Positions 1-7,264 are shown, numbered from the stretch's first letter. The stretch: 29,796 bases of DNA from Ruminococcaceae bacterium UBA5401 (GCA_002409675.1 DHOB01000081.1:1-29796); one strand, 5' to 3'. The notes: generated by a model from the sequence alone, not told the origin. Numbers and translations are program-made.

Positions 1-156
1 CGGTTCCCATGGACGACGGGGGTTGCGGTCGGAAGCATCTTGGCCCGATAAAAGGGACTGCACGAAAGCACTTGTCTGGTGTGGGAGCTTTTCACTGGGA
101 AAGCCTGCAACGAGGAAAACTTTTCTTCGGGAGCTGTCTTTGATTGTCCCGGCAGA
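1..156. other. Left-edge non-coding segment, unidentified
   Basis: No convincing coding region or known RNA was recognised here. The last 30 bases (about 129-156) carry a degenerate copy of the repeat module described at 183-645: CGGGAGCTG followed after a short A/T-rich stretch by GTCCCGGCAGA. Lying just downstream of the minus-strand TVP38-like gene, this may act as its 3' hairpin, but no clear T-run terminator is visible. Confidence 0.4.
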
Positions 157-1347
157 CTAAACTTTATGTTTTTTCCGTTCCCCACGCCGGGCCGAAACCG
201 GCTTTGCCGACGGCGACACGCCGCCATGCCGGGCCGAAACCGGCTCTGCCGGTTGTTTTGTGCCGCTGAGTTGCCGGGAGTTTCCCTTTTCCGTCCCGGC
301 AGAGAAGGTTTTCGGTTCCCGCCGCTCCCCATGCCGGGCCGGTGCCTGCGGCGACACGCTGTTATGTCGGGCCGAAACCGGCTCTGCCGGCTGTCTTGTG
401 CCGCTGAGTTGCCGGGAGTTTCCCTTTTCCGTCCCGGCAGAGAAGGCTTTCGGTTCCCGCCGCTCCCTATGCCGGGCCGGTGCCTGCGGCGACACGCCGC
501 CATGCCGGGCCGAAACCGGCTCTGCCGGCTGTTTTGTGCCGCTGAGTTGCCGGGAGTTTCCCTTTTCCGTCCCGGCAGAGAAGGCTTTCGGTTCTCGCCG
601 TTCCCCACGCCGGGCCGGTGCCTGCGGCGACACGCCGCCGCCGCCGGAGACGCGGCGGTAAATCACGAAGCCCGCCGCGCCGAGCAGGACCCCCACGGCC
701 AGCAGGAAAACGGCGAGGCCGTAGTCGCCGCTGCCGAGCGCGCCGCCGCCGAACGAGCAGATGAGCAGGGCGGGCGCGCGCGCCGCGGTGGAGATAAACA
801 GGAAGCGCCAGAAATTCTGGGGCACCATGCCCGCGGTGAACACGAACAGCCGCTTGGGCGTACCGGGAATCAGGAACACGAAAAAGGTCACGGCGTCCCG
901 CACGCGCCCGCTGCGGAACCAGCGCACGCTTTTCTGGCGGTCCCTGGGGATGAAGAGGTCCACCAGCCGGTGGCCGTACATCTTTGTGATATGGAAGATG
1001 AGGGTCGTGGAAATCAGCACCGAGCAAATTGTCAGCGCCCACCCCTGCACGTGGCCGAAGACATAGCCGCCGGCGATGGCCGAAAGCTCCAGCGGGATGG
1101 GCAGGAAGCCCTGCAGAATCTCGATGCCGAGGAACGCCACGCGGCCGAACGCGCCCTGTGACTGCACGAACGCGCGCATCTTTTTCGGGTCGGAGGCCAG
1201 GCGCGCCAGCGGGCGGCAGAGCTGCACCGTGAGGTAGAGGAACAGCGCGGTCGCGGCGATGAGGATGGCCCACCCGAGCACGCGCTGCCGCGGGGTCGGG
1301 GCACCCTCCGCCTTTCGGCGGGGCGGCAGGGGGCGCGCGGGCCTCAT
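157..1347 (-). CDS. TVP38/TMEM64 (DedA-like, SNARE-associated) membrane protein with repeat-derived C-terminal tail
   Basis: Residues 1 to about 238 form a multi-spanning inner-membrane protein of the TVP38/TMEM64 family. An N-terminal helix lies around residues 26-46, followed by the family's core with [18 protein letters not shown] and, further on, [16 protein letters not shown]. Members are thought to act in lipid or small-molecule movement across membranes; the substrate here is unknown. The start codon overlaps the nfo stop in an ATGA, so the two are translationally coupled. The family's usual length is about 200-240 residues, yet this ORF reads 396. Residues about 239-396 are a basic, proline-rich tail encoded by three 138-bp tandem repeats, each giving 46 residues with [20 protein letters not shown] and PAEPVSARH. 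The tail is probably read-through into an intergenic repeat array and not an ancestral domain. Confidence 0.85.
   Translation of the reverse strand: MRPARPLPPRRKAEGAPTPRQRVLGWAILIAATALFLYLTVQLCRPLARLASDPKKMRAFVQSQGAFGRVAFLGIEILQGFLPIPLELSAIAGGYVFGHVQGWALTICSVLISTTLIFHITKMYGHRLVDLFIPRDRQKSVRWFRSGRVRDAVTFFVFLIPGTPKRLFVFTAGMVPQNFWRFLFISTAARAPALLICSFGGGALGSGDYGLAVFLLAVGVLLGAAGFVIYRRVSGGGGVSPQAPARRGERREPKAFSAGTEKGNSRQLSGTKQPAEPVSARHGGVSPQAPARHRERREPKAFSAGTEKGNSRQLSGTRQPAEPVSARHNSVSPQAPARHGERREPKTFSAGTEKGNSRQLSGTKQPAEPVSARHGGVSPSAKPVSARRGERKKHKV
183..645. repeat. Tandem array of three 138-bp repeats plus partial flanking units
   Basis: Units begin at 211, 349 and 487 (CGGCGACACG marks each start) and a partial fourth begins at 625; a partial unit lies at about 183-210. 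The units are near-identical, differing at a few bases each. Within a unit are GCCGGGCCGAAACCGGCTCT and an imperfect inverted repeat TGCCGGGAG...CGTCCCGGCAG. The period of 138 is divisible by three, so the minus-strand TVP38-like frame stays open through the whole array. Related cores recur at 129-156, 2197-2222, 2357-2432 and 22371-22690. Confidence 0.9.
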
Positions 1348-2183
1348 GCCGTTTCTCCCGCGGCCCGCCGCAGGCGCGCGATCTCCGCAGCGTAGCCGGG
1401 CAGGCCGTTCGGCGTCTCCAGGATGAACGGCAAGGCCCGCAGGGCCGGGTGGGTCACGACGCGCACGAGCGCCTCGAACCCGATATGTCCCGCGCCGATT
1501 TTCTCGTGCCGGTCCTTCCGGCTGCCGAGGGCGTTTTTGCTGTCGTTCAAATGAACGGCGCGCAGCCTGCCGAGGCCGATCACGCGGTCGAACTCCTCCA
1601 GCACGGCGTCGAGGGCGTCCCGCACATCGTACCCCGCGTCGAACACATGGCAGGTGTCCAGGCAGACGCCCATCTTCTCCGGGCAGGCCGCGCGGTCCAG
1701 AATCGCCCGCAGCTCGCCGAAGCTGCGGCCGACCTCCGTGCCCTTGCCGGCCATGGTCTCCAGAAGGACGGTGGTGGCCTGCCCCGGCTTCACGGCGGCG
1801 TTCAGCGCCGCGCTGATCAGCCGGATTCCCTCCTCCGCCCCCTGCCCGCCGGAACTGCCCGGGTGCAGGTTGTAGAAATTCCCCGGCAGCAGCTCCATCC
1901 GCGCAAGATCGTCGGCCAGCACGCCGGCGGCGAACGCGCGCGTTTTTTCGTTTGCGGAGCAGAGATTCAGCGTGTAGGGGGCGTGGGCGACGACCGGGCC
2001 GACGCCGTTTTCCTCTGCGAACGCGAGAAAGGCGCGCACGTCCTCCGGGTCAATTTTTTTCGCCTTTCCGCCGCGCGGGTTGCGGGTGAAAAACTGGAAC
2101 GTGTTCGCGCCGATCTTCTTCGCGGTGCGCCCCATGGCCAGCAGTCCCTTTGAGGCGGAAAGATGGCAGCCGATGCGCAGCAT
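1344..2183 (-). CDS. nfo: Deoxyribonuclease IV (endonuclease IV, AP endonuclease)
   Basis: This is a 279-residue metal-dependent AP endonuclease of base-excision repair, which cuts 5' of abasic sites. All expected metal ligands are visible by comparison with the E. coli enzyme: H67 (AHAPY), H107 (NLHPGS), E142 (LLETMAG), D176 and H179 ([13 protein letters not shown]), H211 (HLNDSK), D224 and H226 ([13 protein letters not shown]) and E256 (ILETP). Length is normal for the family. The ATG at 2183 is preceded by GGGAGGGG. Its stop overlaps the start of the TVP38-like gene, so the two form a short minus-strand operon. A GC hairpin repeat core lies directly upstream of the ribosome-binding site. 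Confidence 0.96.
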   Translation of the reverse strand: MLRIGCHLSASKGLLAMGRTAKKIGANTFQFFTRNPRGGKAKKIDPEDVRAFLAFAEENGVGPVVAHAPYTLNLCSANEKTRAFAAGVLADDLARMELLPGNFYNLHPGSSGGQGAEEGIRLISAALNAAVKPGQATTVLLETMAGKGTEVGRSFGELRAILDRAACPEKMGVCLDTCHVFDAGYDVRDALDAVLEEFDRVIGLGRLRAVHLNDSKNALGSRKDRHEKIGAGHIGFEALVRVVTHPALRALPFILETPNGLPGYAAEIARLRRAAGETA

Positions 2184-2196
2184 GGGCGTCCCCTCC

Positions 2197-2222
2197 CTTC
2201 CCGGCCGCCGGTTTCGGCCGGC
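2197..2222. repeat. Palindromic GC repeat core upstream of nfo
   Basis: The segment holds GGCCGCCGGTTTCGGCCGGC, an inverted repeat sharing the GCCGGTTTCGGCC core of the dispersed repeat family seen at 22371-22462 and, reverse complemented, at 183-645. In the nfo mRNA it would form a hairpin just before the Shine-Dalgarno. Confidence 0.6.
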
Positions 2223-2262
2223 CTTTTCGGATTTTATCCCACGGAATTATTTTATGGGTGAG

Positions 2263-2291
2263 ATATTATTTTACCACAAAAAGGCGTCGAA
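2263..2291 (-). promoter_or_regulatory. Candidate promoter for nfo-TVP38
   Basis: On the minus strand TTCGAC (2291-2286) is followed after 17 nt by TAATAT (2268-2263). The -10 box is good and the -35 is weak. Position fits a leader of about 70 nt before nfo. Inference only. Confidence 0.35.
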
Positions 2292-2339
2292 TGCACATCG
2301 GCGGACGGCATCCGCACGCGCGGCCCGGCGCGGGGCACG

Positions 2340-2445
2340 GTAAAAATAAAAAGTGCGCTCTGCCGGTACAGTCAAAAATAACTCCCGCCGGCGGAGCCGG
2401 TCCCGGCTCGGCGTTCAGAACGGAGCGAACCGCAGGTTTTCCATC
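2340..2445. repeat. Dispersed hairpin-repeat copy in the nfo upstream gap
   Basis: On the plus strand, CTCTGCCGGTACAGTCAAAA...ACTCCCGCCGG is followed by a GC inverted repeat and GTTCAGAACGGAGCGAACC. The last block matches GTGCAGAACGGAGCAAACC at about 22464-22482. The first block resembles the minus strand of 129-156 and the repeats at 22491-22525 and 22559-22593. Copies are degenerate, so boundaries are approximate. Confidence 0.6.
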
Positions 2446-2528
2446 CGCTCCGGGTGCGCTTTCGACAGGCTGCCTTTCGGCGACACCTCTTTGCTGAACA
2501 TTTCTGCTTTTGTGCATCGTCCCGGCAT
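2415..2528 (-). CDS. Small ORF of 37 residues with strong ribosome-binding site, function unknown
   Basis: The ATG at 2528 is preceded by AGGAGG at a spacing of 8 nt (GTTATTTCT region). The 37-residue product starts MPGRCTKAEMFSKEVSPKGS and ends NLRFAPF; it has no recognisable domain or membrane segment. The SD is the right arm of a hairpin, since CCTCCTG pairs with CAGGAGG around a 19-nt loop, so translation could be occluded. The ORF ends inside the dispersed repeat block that codes RFAPF. It lies about 100 nt downstream of the PAGEY-repeat gene on the same strand. It could be a real small gene, a leader peptide, or a chance reading of a repeat. Confidence 0.4.
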   Translation of the reverse strand: MPGRCTKAEMFSKEVSPKGSLSKAHPERMENLRFAPF

Positions 2529-2538
2529 AGAAATAACC

Positions 2539-2577
2539 TCCTGTCGCAGTTTTATTCCACAGCAGGAGGCCTCTTTT
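2539..2577. terminator. Hairpin with T-run on the plus strand; hides the small ORF's SD on the minus strand
   Basis: CCTCCTG (2539-2545) pairs with CAGGAGG (2565-2571), followed on the plus strand by CCTCTTTTTTC. That is terminator-like for plus-strand transcription, although no plus-strand gene lies upstream. Read on the minus strand the same stem contains the AGGAGG of the 37-codon ORF. Confidence 0.45.
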
Positions 2578-2628
2578 TTCACTGTCCGTTTTTCAGGGTA
2601 CAGTCCGGATACCCGGATGGAGCGGATT

Positions 2629-3462
2629 TTATTTTAAAATGATTTTTGTGCGCTGCAGCTTTAGATATTGTCCATTCTCTATGGTCAAATACTGCTGGTT
2701 ATCGACTGTTCCGTTTCCGATTATACTTTCAAACTTATGGGTGCTGTCCGAGGATATCTCATAATACCCCCCACTACTGTCTGTCGGCGCTATTTTATAT
2801 TCACCGGCAGGAATATCAATTCCCACACGATACATGCCGTCTGATAATTCCTTCGCCGCTTTGTTGACCGCCGGTGCTTCATTTATTTTGTAGACCGTGG
2901 AATAAGCAACGTTAAAGTATTCTCCATCTGCAACGGTTACAATGCTTCGGCCGCTGAAATAATCGTTAGCGATGATAGAATCCGATTTTCCGCTTGAATC
3001 TTTTGTAATCTCAAAATATGCAGTATCTGATTTTGTGGGGATTAAGACATATTCTCCGGCAGGAATTTCTGTGCCAACTTTATACATTCCGGGAGAATAA
3101 GTTTTTATAATGGAAATGACGAAATGCCGAACGGGTGCCTGCCCGGGCAGCGTCGTATAAATTGCAGAGGAAGAGCCTGCGCTGCCGATGGCTTTAACTT
3201 TGAAATAGTACACGTCGTTTCCGCCGGCATCCTTCGTTTTGACGGTATTCAGGGTTTGAAGCACGCGGCCATTTCCAGCTGCAATATGCGGGTCGGCGTG
3301 CGTTCCGTGGACAGTGAATTGAACCTGATAAGTCTGCCCCTGTGATTTTGAAAATGATACCGTTGTATCGCTTTGAACGTATGGCGCTGCCGCAAACGCC
3401 GGTATTCCCCACAGGATAAGAACCAGCGATATCAGCGGGGCAAGAAATCTTGCTTTTTTCAT
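2629..3462 (-). CDS. Secreted protein with two 'PAGEY' repeats, function unknown
   Basis: The 277-residue product starts with a Sec signal peptide (MKKARFLAPLISLVLILWGI then PAFA-AAP). After it comes a beta-rich region of about 90 residues, then two copies of a roughly 65-residue unit: GMYKVGTEIPAGEYVLIP...YFEITKDSSGKSDSII...GEYFNV and GMYRVGIDIPAGEYKIAP...YYEISSDSTHKFESII...GQYLKL. Such units occur in extracellular proteins of Firmicutes with no settled function. I chose the ATG at 3462 over the one at 3471, because GGAGG abuts the 3471 ATG but sits 9 nt before the 3462 one. The gene looks more AT-rich than the nfo and ribosomal genes. It may be co-transcribed with the membrane protein upstream at 3559-3942. 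Confidence 0.8.
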   Translation of the reverse strand: MKKARFLAPLISLVLILWGIPAFAAAPYVQSDTTVSFSKSQGQTYQVQFTVHGTHADPHIAAGNGRVLQTLNTVKTKDAGGNDVYYFKVKAIGSAGSSSAIYTTLPGQAPVRHFVISIIKTYSPGMYKVGTEIPAGEYVLIPTKSDTAYFEITKDSSGKSDSIIANDYFSGRSIVTVADGEYFNVAYSTVYKINEAPAVNKAAKELSDGMYRVGIDIPAGEYKIAPTDSSGGYYEISSDSTHKFESIIGNGTVDNQQYLTIENGQYLKLQRTKIILK

Positions 3463-3510
3463 TTTGCTCATCCTCCATTCGTTGATAAAATAAACCGGGC
3501 CGACGGTAAG

Positions 3511-3548
3511 CCGCTCCGCCCGGCGGGACCCGAATGGAGCGGATTTTT
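3511..3548. other. Intergenic hairpin CCGCTCC...GGAGCGG with plus-strand T-run
   Basis: CCGCTCC (3511-3517) pairs with GGAGCGG (3536-3542), followed by ATTTTTTA on the plus strand. The right half, ACCCGAATGGAGCGGATTTT, matches 2611-2630 at 19 of 20 bases. Both copies lie just downstream of minus-strand genes. Its T-run is on the wrong strand to end those genes. Confidence 0.5.
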
Positions 3549-3558
3549 TATGCCTTAA

Positions 3559-3942
3559 TTACGGATTCTGTTTTGGAGGCTCTGTCTTTTTGTCCCCATA
3601 GTCCTGCTTGAAGATAGAGATTGCAAAGATAACGGCAAAAATAAAAGAGAGAATCCCCCACACAAGAAGATCTTTAAATATGCCGGTGGTCGCGACGCCC
3701 GTAATCCCGGCGATGGCGTAGACTATCGTTGCCGCAATGGTCCCGCCTTTCGAGGCGCGCGCCGCAATTCCGATAATCCCGGCCACAATCAGAAGAATCG
3801 CAACGAATACGCCAGCCCCGCCGCTGGTATCTTTTGCGTTGTTTGCCAGAGCGCTCCCAATGCCGGCAGCGCAGGACTGGAACAGCACAATCAGCGCAAG
3901 CACGATGGATATGATCCCAATCGTCAGTTTCGCCGTCTTCAT
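3559..3942 (-). CDS. Small four-helix membrane protein, unknown function
   Basis: The 127-residue protein has about four hydrophobic segments: residues 6-26, 43-60, 68-86 and 91-110. A short glycine-rich extracytoplasmic loop lies between helices 1 and 2, and a polar tail ends in KKTEPPKQNP. The N-terminus MKTAKLTIGIISIVLALIVL with FQSCAAG and the ASKGGTIAATIVY motif resemble a widespread family of uncharacterised small membrane proteins in Firmicutes. GGGGGG lies 8 nt before the ATG. A promoter candidate lies 210-240 nt upstream, and the secreted PAGEY-repeat gene follows on the same strand. Confidence 0.75.
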   Translation of the reverse strand: MKTAKLTIGIISIVLALIVLFQSCAAGIGSALANNAKDTSGGAGVFVAILLIVAGIIGIAARASKGGTIAATIVYAIAGITGVATTGIFKDLLVWGILSFIFAVIFAISIFKQDYGDKKTEPPKQNP

Positions 3943-4154
3943 AAAATACCCCCCGTTTCTCTTGAATAAATTACGTCAGAGAGTTGTAATGTGTTTAGAA
4001 GCTCCCATCCGGGAATTTTCCGGTCTGCGGCTCCAGGCGCTTTTCCCCGCGTCGTTCGGGATATGTACTCTTCCCGGACTGTCCGGCCGGACATCCCGCG
4101 GCATTCGCGTCATTGTGGAACGCGCCTCTTTAAAAGCATGAACCGGATGATTCC

Positions 4155-4182
4155 AGCATAGCACAATCCGATAAAATTTCAA
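4155..4182 (-). promoter_or_regulatory. Candidate promoter for the four-helix membrane protein
   Basis: On the minus strand TTGAAA (4182-4177) is separated by 16 nt from TATGCT (4160-4155), with a TG one base before the -10 (extended -10). Transcription would start near 4147, giving a leader of about 205 nt before the gene at 3942. Confidence 0.5.
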
Positions 4183-4226
4183 CCCCCGAAAAGAGCCGCA
4201 GGGTCAAAATTGGGACTTTGCCCATT

Positions 4227-4253
4227 CTCCGCCGGTGCGCCGCACCGGCGGAG
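4227..4253. terminator. Perfect 13-bp-arm palindrome after the 33-residue gene
   Basis: Arms CTCCGCCGGTGCG and CGCACCGGCGGAG are separated by one base. It starts four bases after the stop of the 33-residue ORF on the minus strand. No T-run follows, so it is either a weak or factor-aided 3' end or an RNA-stability element. Confidence 0.5.
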
Positions 4254-4257
4254 CCGC

Positions 4258-4359
4258 TCAGCGGTCTTTCCTGAACACGAACCAGAGCAGAACGGCCAAA
4301 AGCAGGAGGGCTATCGCAAGGCATATGTTCAGCACAACGTCCAGTAAAGAGAAATCCAT
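4258..4359 (-). CDS. Single-helix small membrane protein (33 residues), unknown
   Basis: The ATG at 4359 has GGAGG 6 nt upstream (4370-4366) and a good promoter about 50-75 nt upstream. The product begins MDFSLLDVVLN and continues with one strongly hydrophobic helix (about residues 8-28, rich in Leu, Ala and Val, ending LLWFVF). It closes with a positively charged RKDR, which suggests an N-out, C-in orientation. A GC palindrome follows the stop. Own promoter, SD, transmembrane segment and 3' hairpin together make a real gene likely. I do not recognise the family; it could be a regulator or accessory subunit of a membrane complex, or a toxin-like peptide. Confidence 0.65.
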   Translation of the reverse strand: MDFSLLDVVLNICLAIALLLLAVLLWFVFRKDR

Positions 4360-4406
4360 CTCGCACCTCCGGCAGCTTTGTCTTATCTGTAATCTCTTGT
4401 AACTTA

Positions 4407-4435
4407 ATTGTAACATATTTGTTACTAATCTTCAA
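4407..4435 (-). promoter_or_regulatory. Promoter with palindromic operator candidate for the 33-residue gene
   Basis: On the minus strand TTGAAG (4435-4430) and TACAAT (4412-4407) are 17 nt apart. The perfect inverted repeat GTAACA-AATA-TGTTAC (4410-4425) fills most of the spacer and overlaps the -10. A repressor bound there would block polymerase; which regulator is unknown. Confidence 0.6.
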
Positions 4436-4709
4436 GAGAAACATGGATATTCGCCGGCGACCGGGCCTTCCGCCGGAAGGCCGTCGCTGCGGTGTTGAAA
4501 GACACGATACCGAGGTTTGCGAAAGCAGACCCAAAAATTGAATCTGATGTTTGCACTGGCAAACCTGATTCTTGCTGACAGAAATTCTCTGGCGGTCTGA
4601 TTCAAGTTCCCTGCAGGCAGAATCGGAGAGAAGGCGTCGGCTGTTTGAGGTTTACTCCGCTTGCATCCGATACCTTTTTTCGTTGCGCGGTGTCGCCCTA
4701 ATAAGCCGC
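4436..4709. other. Structured non-coding stretch between the small gene and the ribosomal operon terminator
   Basis: No gene is supported. Several hairpins are visible: GCGAC/GTCGC enclosing GGCCTTCC-GCC-GGAAGGCC (4457-4487); GGTTTGC-GAAA-GCAGACC, a 7-bp stem with a GNRA tetraloop (4514-4531); and GTTTGC-CAGT-GCAAAC (about 4549-4565). A structured RNA is possible, but I match no known class and see no good promoter. Confidence 0.35.
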
Positions 4710-4749
4710 AAAAGGCCGGCATGCCAAAAAAGGTATGCCGGCCGTTTTT
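4710..4749. terminator. Bidirectional intrinsic terminator of the ribosomal operon
   Basis: GGCCGGCATRCC and its complement form a 12-bp stem (4714-4743) around a six-base loop. TTTT follows on the minus strand (4713-4710) and TTTTT on the plus strand (4745-4749). It lies 20-55 nt after the rplQ stop and ends the long minus-strand operon. Confidence 0.85.
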
Positions 4750-4767
4750 CTCTTATTTCCCCTGCCG

Positions 4768-5109
4768 TCAGACAAGTTCGATAATCGCCATCTCCGCGGC
4801 GTCTCCGCGGCGGGGCCCAAGCTTGCTGATGCGCGTGTAGCCGCCGTTGCGGTCGGCGTATTTCGGCGCGATTTCGGTGAACAGCTTGTGCACGACGGCC
4901 TCTTTGGTGATGAACCCGTAAACAAGGCGCTTGTTTGCCAGCGTGTCCTGTTTTGCGATGGTGATCATCTTTTCGGCCATGGAGCGGACCTCTTTGGCGC
5001 GGGTCACGGTGGTTTCGATCCTGCCCTTCTCCAAAAGGAAAGTAACCAGCGCGCGCAGCATGGCTGTCCTGCTGGCGGTGGCTCTTCCAAGCTTTCTGGT
5101 TCCTGGCAT
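4768..5109 (-). CDS. rplQ: 50S ribosomal protein L17
   Basis: L17 is a large-subunit protein near the peptide exit tunnel. The 113-residue product starts MPGTRKLGR and contains [27 protein letters not shown] and the C-terminal [22 protein letters not shown], all typical of the family. I chose the ATG at 5109; the in-frame GTG at 5118 sits directly on the AAGGAG ribosome-binding site. It is the last gene of the operon, 34 nt after rpoA, and a bidirectional terminator follows. Confidence 0.97.
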   Translation of the reverse strand: MPGTRKLGRATASRTAMLRALVTFLLEKGRIETTVTRAKEVRSMAEKMITIAKQDTLANKRLVYGFITKEAVVHKLFTEIAPKYADRNGGYTRISKLGPRRGDAAEMAIIELV

Positions 5110-5143
5110 GGAATTCACTCCTTTTCCTTAGCTTTGCGGAAAA

Positions 5144-6097
5144 TCATTCGTCGTCTTTCCGCAGGTTGAAACCGAGCGAGGCCATCTTCCAGACAACCTC
5201 TTCCAGGGACTTGCGCCCCAGGTTGCGGACTTTCATCATGTCCTCTTCGGATTTGTTGATGATGTCCCCGACCGTATTGATGCCGGCGCGCTTGAGGCAG
5301 TTGAACGAACGGACCGAGAGGTCCAGCTCTTCGATCGTCATGTCGAGGATTTTCTCTTTGCTCTTGTCGTCCTTTTCCACCATGATTTCGGTGTTGCTGC
5401 CCTTGTCGGACAGATTGACGAACAGGTTCAGGTGCTCCGTCAGGACTTTCGCCGCGAGGGAAACCGCCTCCTGCGCGCTGACGACGCCGTTGGTCCAGAC
5501 CTCCAGCGTCAATTTGTCGTAGTCGATGCTCTGCCCCACGCGGGTGGGCTCCACGCTGTAGTTGACCTTGTAGACCGGCGTGTAGATGGAATCCACCGGC
5601 AGCACGCCGATTACGCTCGCGTTCATGTTCTGCTTGTTGCGCTCGGCGGAAACATAGCCGCGGCCCTTGTCGAGGGTGATCTCCATATACAGCTTGGCGC
5701 CCTCGCCCAGCGTGGCGATGTGCATCTCCGGATTCAGAATTTCGACCTCGCTGTCGCACTTGATTGAGTCGGCCGTCACTTCGCACGGGCCCTCGGCGCC
5801 GATTTCGACCGTTTTGGGGCCGTCGCAGTGGAGCCTGACCGTCAATCCCTTCAGGTTCAGGATGATTTCGGTAACATCCTCTTTTACGCCCGGAATGGTG
5901 GAAAACTCGTGGAGCACGCCGTCGATTTTGACCGAAGTCACCGCGGCGCCCTGCAGCGAAGACAGCAGCACGCGCCGCAGGCTGTTGCCCAGGGTGGTGC
6001 CGAAGCCGCGCTCCAGCGGCTCCACAATGAATTTGCCGTAGGTCCCGTCCTCAGACAGCACGTTCGTATCGATTTTGGGCTTCTTAAACTCGATCAT
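5144..6097 (-). CDS. rpoA: DNA-directed RNA polymerase subunit alpha
   Basis: The 317-residue alpha subunit starts polymerase assembly through its N-terminal domain (residues 1 to about 230: [43 protein letters not shown]). It contacts upstream DNA and activators through its C-terminal helix-hairpin-helix domain (about 247-310: [31 protein letters not shown]). The start MIEFKKPKI at 6097 follows GGGAGGG; an upstream in-frame extension to 6184 has no such signal and lacks family similarity. It lies between rpsD and rplQ, the usual alpha-operon order in Clostridia. Confidence 0.98.
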   Translation of the reverse strand: MIEFKKPKIDTNVLSEDGTYGKFIVEPLERGFGTTLGNSLRRVLLSSLQGAAVTSVKIDGVLHEFSTIPGVKEDVTEIILNLKGLTVRLHCDGPKTVEIGAEGPCEVTADSIKCDSEVEILNPEMHIATLGEGAKLYMEITLDKGRGYVSAERNKQNMNASVIGVLPVDSIYTPVYKVNYSVEPTRVGQSIDYDKLTLEVWTNGVVSAQEAVSLAAKVLTEHLNLFVNLSDKGSNTEIMVEKDDKSKEKILDMTIEELDLSVRSFNCLKRAGINTVGDIINKSEEDMMKVRNLGRKSLEEVVWKMASLGFNLRKDDE

Positions 6098-6147
6098 TTG
6101 CGACCCTCCCTGCCCATATAGCGGATAAACCAATCTGCCATGTTGTT

Positions 6148-6177
6148 CCCCCGCAGGCAGTGCTTGCCCCGCGGGGG
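6148..6177 (-). other. GC hairpin between rpsD and rpoA
   Basis: CCCCCGC (6148-6154) pairs with GCGGGGG (6171-6177). No T-run follows, so in the operon mRNA it is more likely a processing or expression-tuning element than a terminator. Confidence 0.4.
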
Positions 6178-6183
6178 ACGGCA

Positions 6184-6810
6184 TTATTTGGAGTACAACT
6201 CAACGATGAGGGTTTCGTCCACAGGAAGGTCGATTTCTTCGCGCTTGGGCAGCGCGAGGATTTTGCCCTCGAATTTGTCGCGGTTCGCCACCAGCCACTT
6301 CGGCACCGGCTGGGAGGCGCTGGCCTCCAGAATCGCCTTGAATTTTTCACTCTTGCGGCTCTTGTCCCGGATGGAGACCGTGTCCCCGACGCTCGTCAGA
6401 TAGGACGGAATATCCACCCGCCTGCCGTTCACGGTGAAGTGCCCGTGCAGCACGAGCTGCCGCGCCTCCGCGCGGGAGGCGGCCCAGCCCAGGCGGTAGA
6501 CGACGTTGTCGAGCCGGCGCTCCAGCAGGACGAGCAGTTCTTCGCCCGTTTTGCCCTGCTTTTTCGCCGCCATCTCGTAGTACCGGTGGAACTGGGACTC
6601 CAGCACGCCGTAGTACCGCCTGGTCATCTGCTTTGCGCGCAGCTGCAGGCCGTACTCGGAAGTCTTTTTGCGGCCCTGGCCGTGCTGGCCCGGCACATAC
6701 GAGCGGCGGGCCTCGGCGCACTTGTCCGTATAGCAGCGCGAACCCTTGAGGAACAGCTTCTGCCCCTCGCGGCGGCACAGCTTGCAGACGGAACCGGTAT
6801 ATCTTGCCAT
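6184..6810 (-). CDS. rpsD: 30S ribosomal protein S4, zinc-finger form
   Basis: S4 is a primary 16S rRNA binder that nucleates small-subunit assembly. The 208-residue product carries a Cys4 cluster at C9, C12, C26 and C31 (VCKLC...CYTDKC), the zinc-binding form. The S4 RNA-binding fold follows at about residues 95-160 ([40 protein letters not shown]). It lies 25 nt after rpsK and before rpoA. Autogenous control by S4 is known in other bacteria; no specific leader could be shown here. Confidence 0.98.
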   Translation of the reverse strand: MARYTGSVCKLCRREGQKLFLKGSRCYTDKCAEARRSYVPGQHGQGRKKTSEYGLQLRAKQMTRRYYGVLESQFHRYYEMAAKKQGKTGEELLVLLERRLDNVVYRLGWAASRAEARQLVLHGHFTVNGRRVDIPSYLTSVGDTVSIRDKSRKSEKFKAILEASASQPVPKWLVANRDKFEGKILALPKREEIDLPVDETLIVELYSK

Positions 6811-6835
6811 GTTTTTGCTTGCACCTCCTTAAAAA

Positions 6836-7264
6836 CTATACGCGTCTTCTCTTCGGCGGGCGGCATCCGTTGTGCGGGATGGGCGTCACGTCCTTGATCA
6901 TGCTGACCTCCAGCCCGGCGCCCTGCAACGCGCGGATGGCGGCCTCGCGGCCCGAGCCCGGGCCTTTGACGTACACGTCCACCGACTTCATGCCATGCTC
7001 CATGGCACCTTTTGCGGCGGTCTCCGCCGCCGTCTGCGCCGCGAAGGGCGTGGATTTTCTCGAACCGCGGAAGCCCAGCTCGCCCGAGCTGGCCCACGAA
7101 ACGGCGTTGCCCTGCAGATCCGTGATGGTGACGATGGTGTTGTTGAACGTCGACTGGATGTGCGCGGCGCCGCGGTCTATATTTTTCCGCTCGCGGCGCT
7201 TGCGGGCCGAAGGACCCTTCGCCGTTTTCTGAGCGGTTTTCTGTGCTGTTTTTTGAACTGCCAT
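6836..7264 (-). CDS. rpsK: 30S ribosomal protein S11
   Basis: S11 lies on the platform of the small subunit near the mRNA exit. The 142-residue product has the family core [53 protein letters not shown] and the basic end [10 protein letters not shown]. The N-terminus is slightly extended by a short tandem repeat, [20 protein letters not shown], longer than usual for the family. The ATG is at 7264; it follows rpsM with a 20-nt gap. Confidence 0.98.
   Translation of the reverse strand: MAVQKTAQKTAQKTAKGPSARKRRERKNIDRGAAHIQSTFNNTIVTITDLQGNAVSWASSGELGFRGSRKSTPFAAQTAAETAAKGAMEHGMKSVDVYVKGPGSGREAAIRALQGAGLEVSMIKDVTPIPHNGCRPPKRRRV

Larger units (their letters stand above)
3943..4257. other. 315-bp gap, leader region of the small membrane protein gene
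   Basis: Apart from the promoter at 4155-4182 and the GC palindrome at 4227-4253, I see no supported feature. A 45-codon minus-strand ORF (MTRMPRDVRPDS...) falls in the leader but has no ribosome-binding site and was not called. Confidence 0.5.

Noticed and set aside
1..156. Possible structured RNA or riboswitch at the left edge
   Set aside because: I compared it by eye with common classes (SRP RNA, tmRNA, RNase P, c-di-GMP) and found no match; the end is also cut by the window.
79..1161. 360-codon plus-strand ORF through the repeat array and across the TVP38 core
   Set aside because: It is antisense to a recognisable membrane-protein family, is low-complexity, and has no ribosome-binding site; the GC-rich repeats have no stops in several frames.
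3976..4182. 68-codon minus-strand ORF upstream of the four-helix protein
   Set aside because: It starts at a TTG inside the promoter -35 box and has no SD or recognisable domain.
4432..4722. 96-codon minus-strand ORF before the small membrane gene
   Set aside because: No SD, unusual composition, overlaps the rplQ terminator, and runs through several hairpins; better seen as non-coding.
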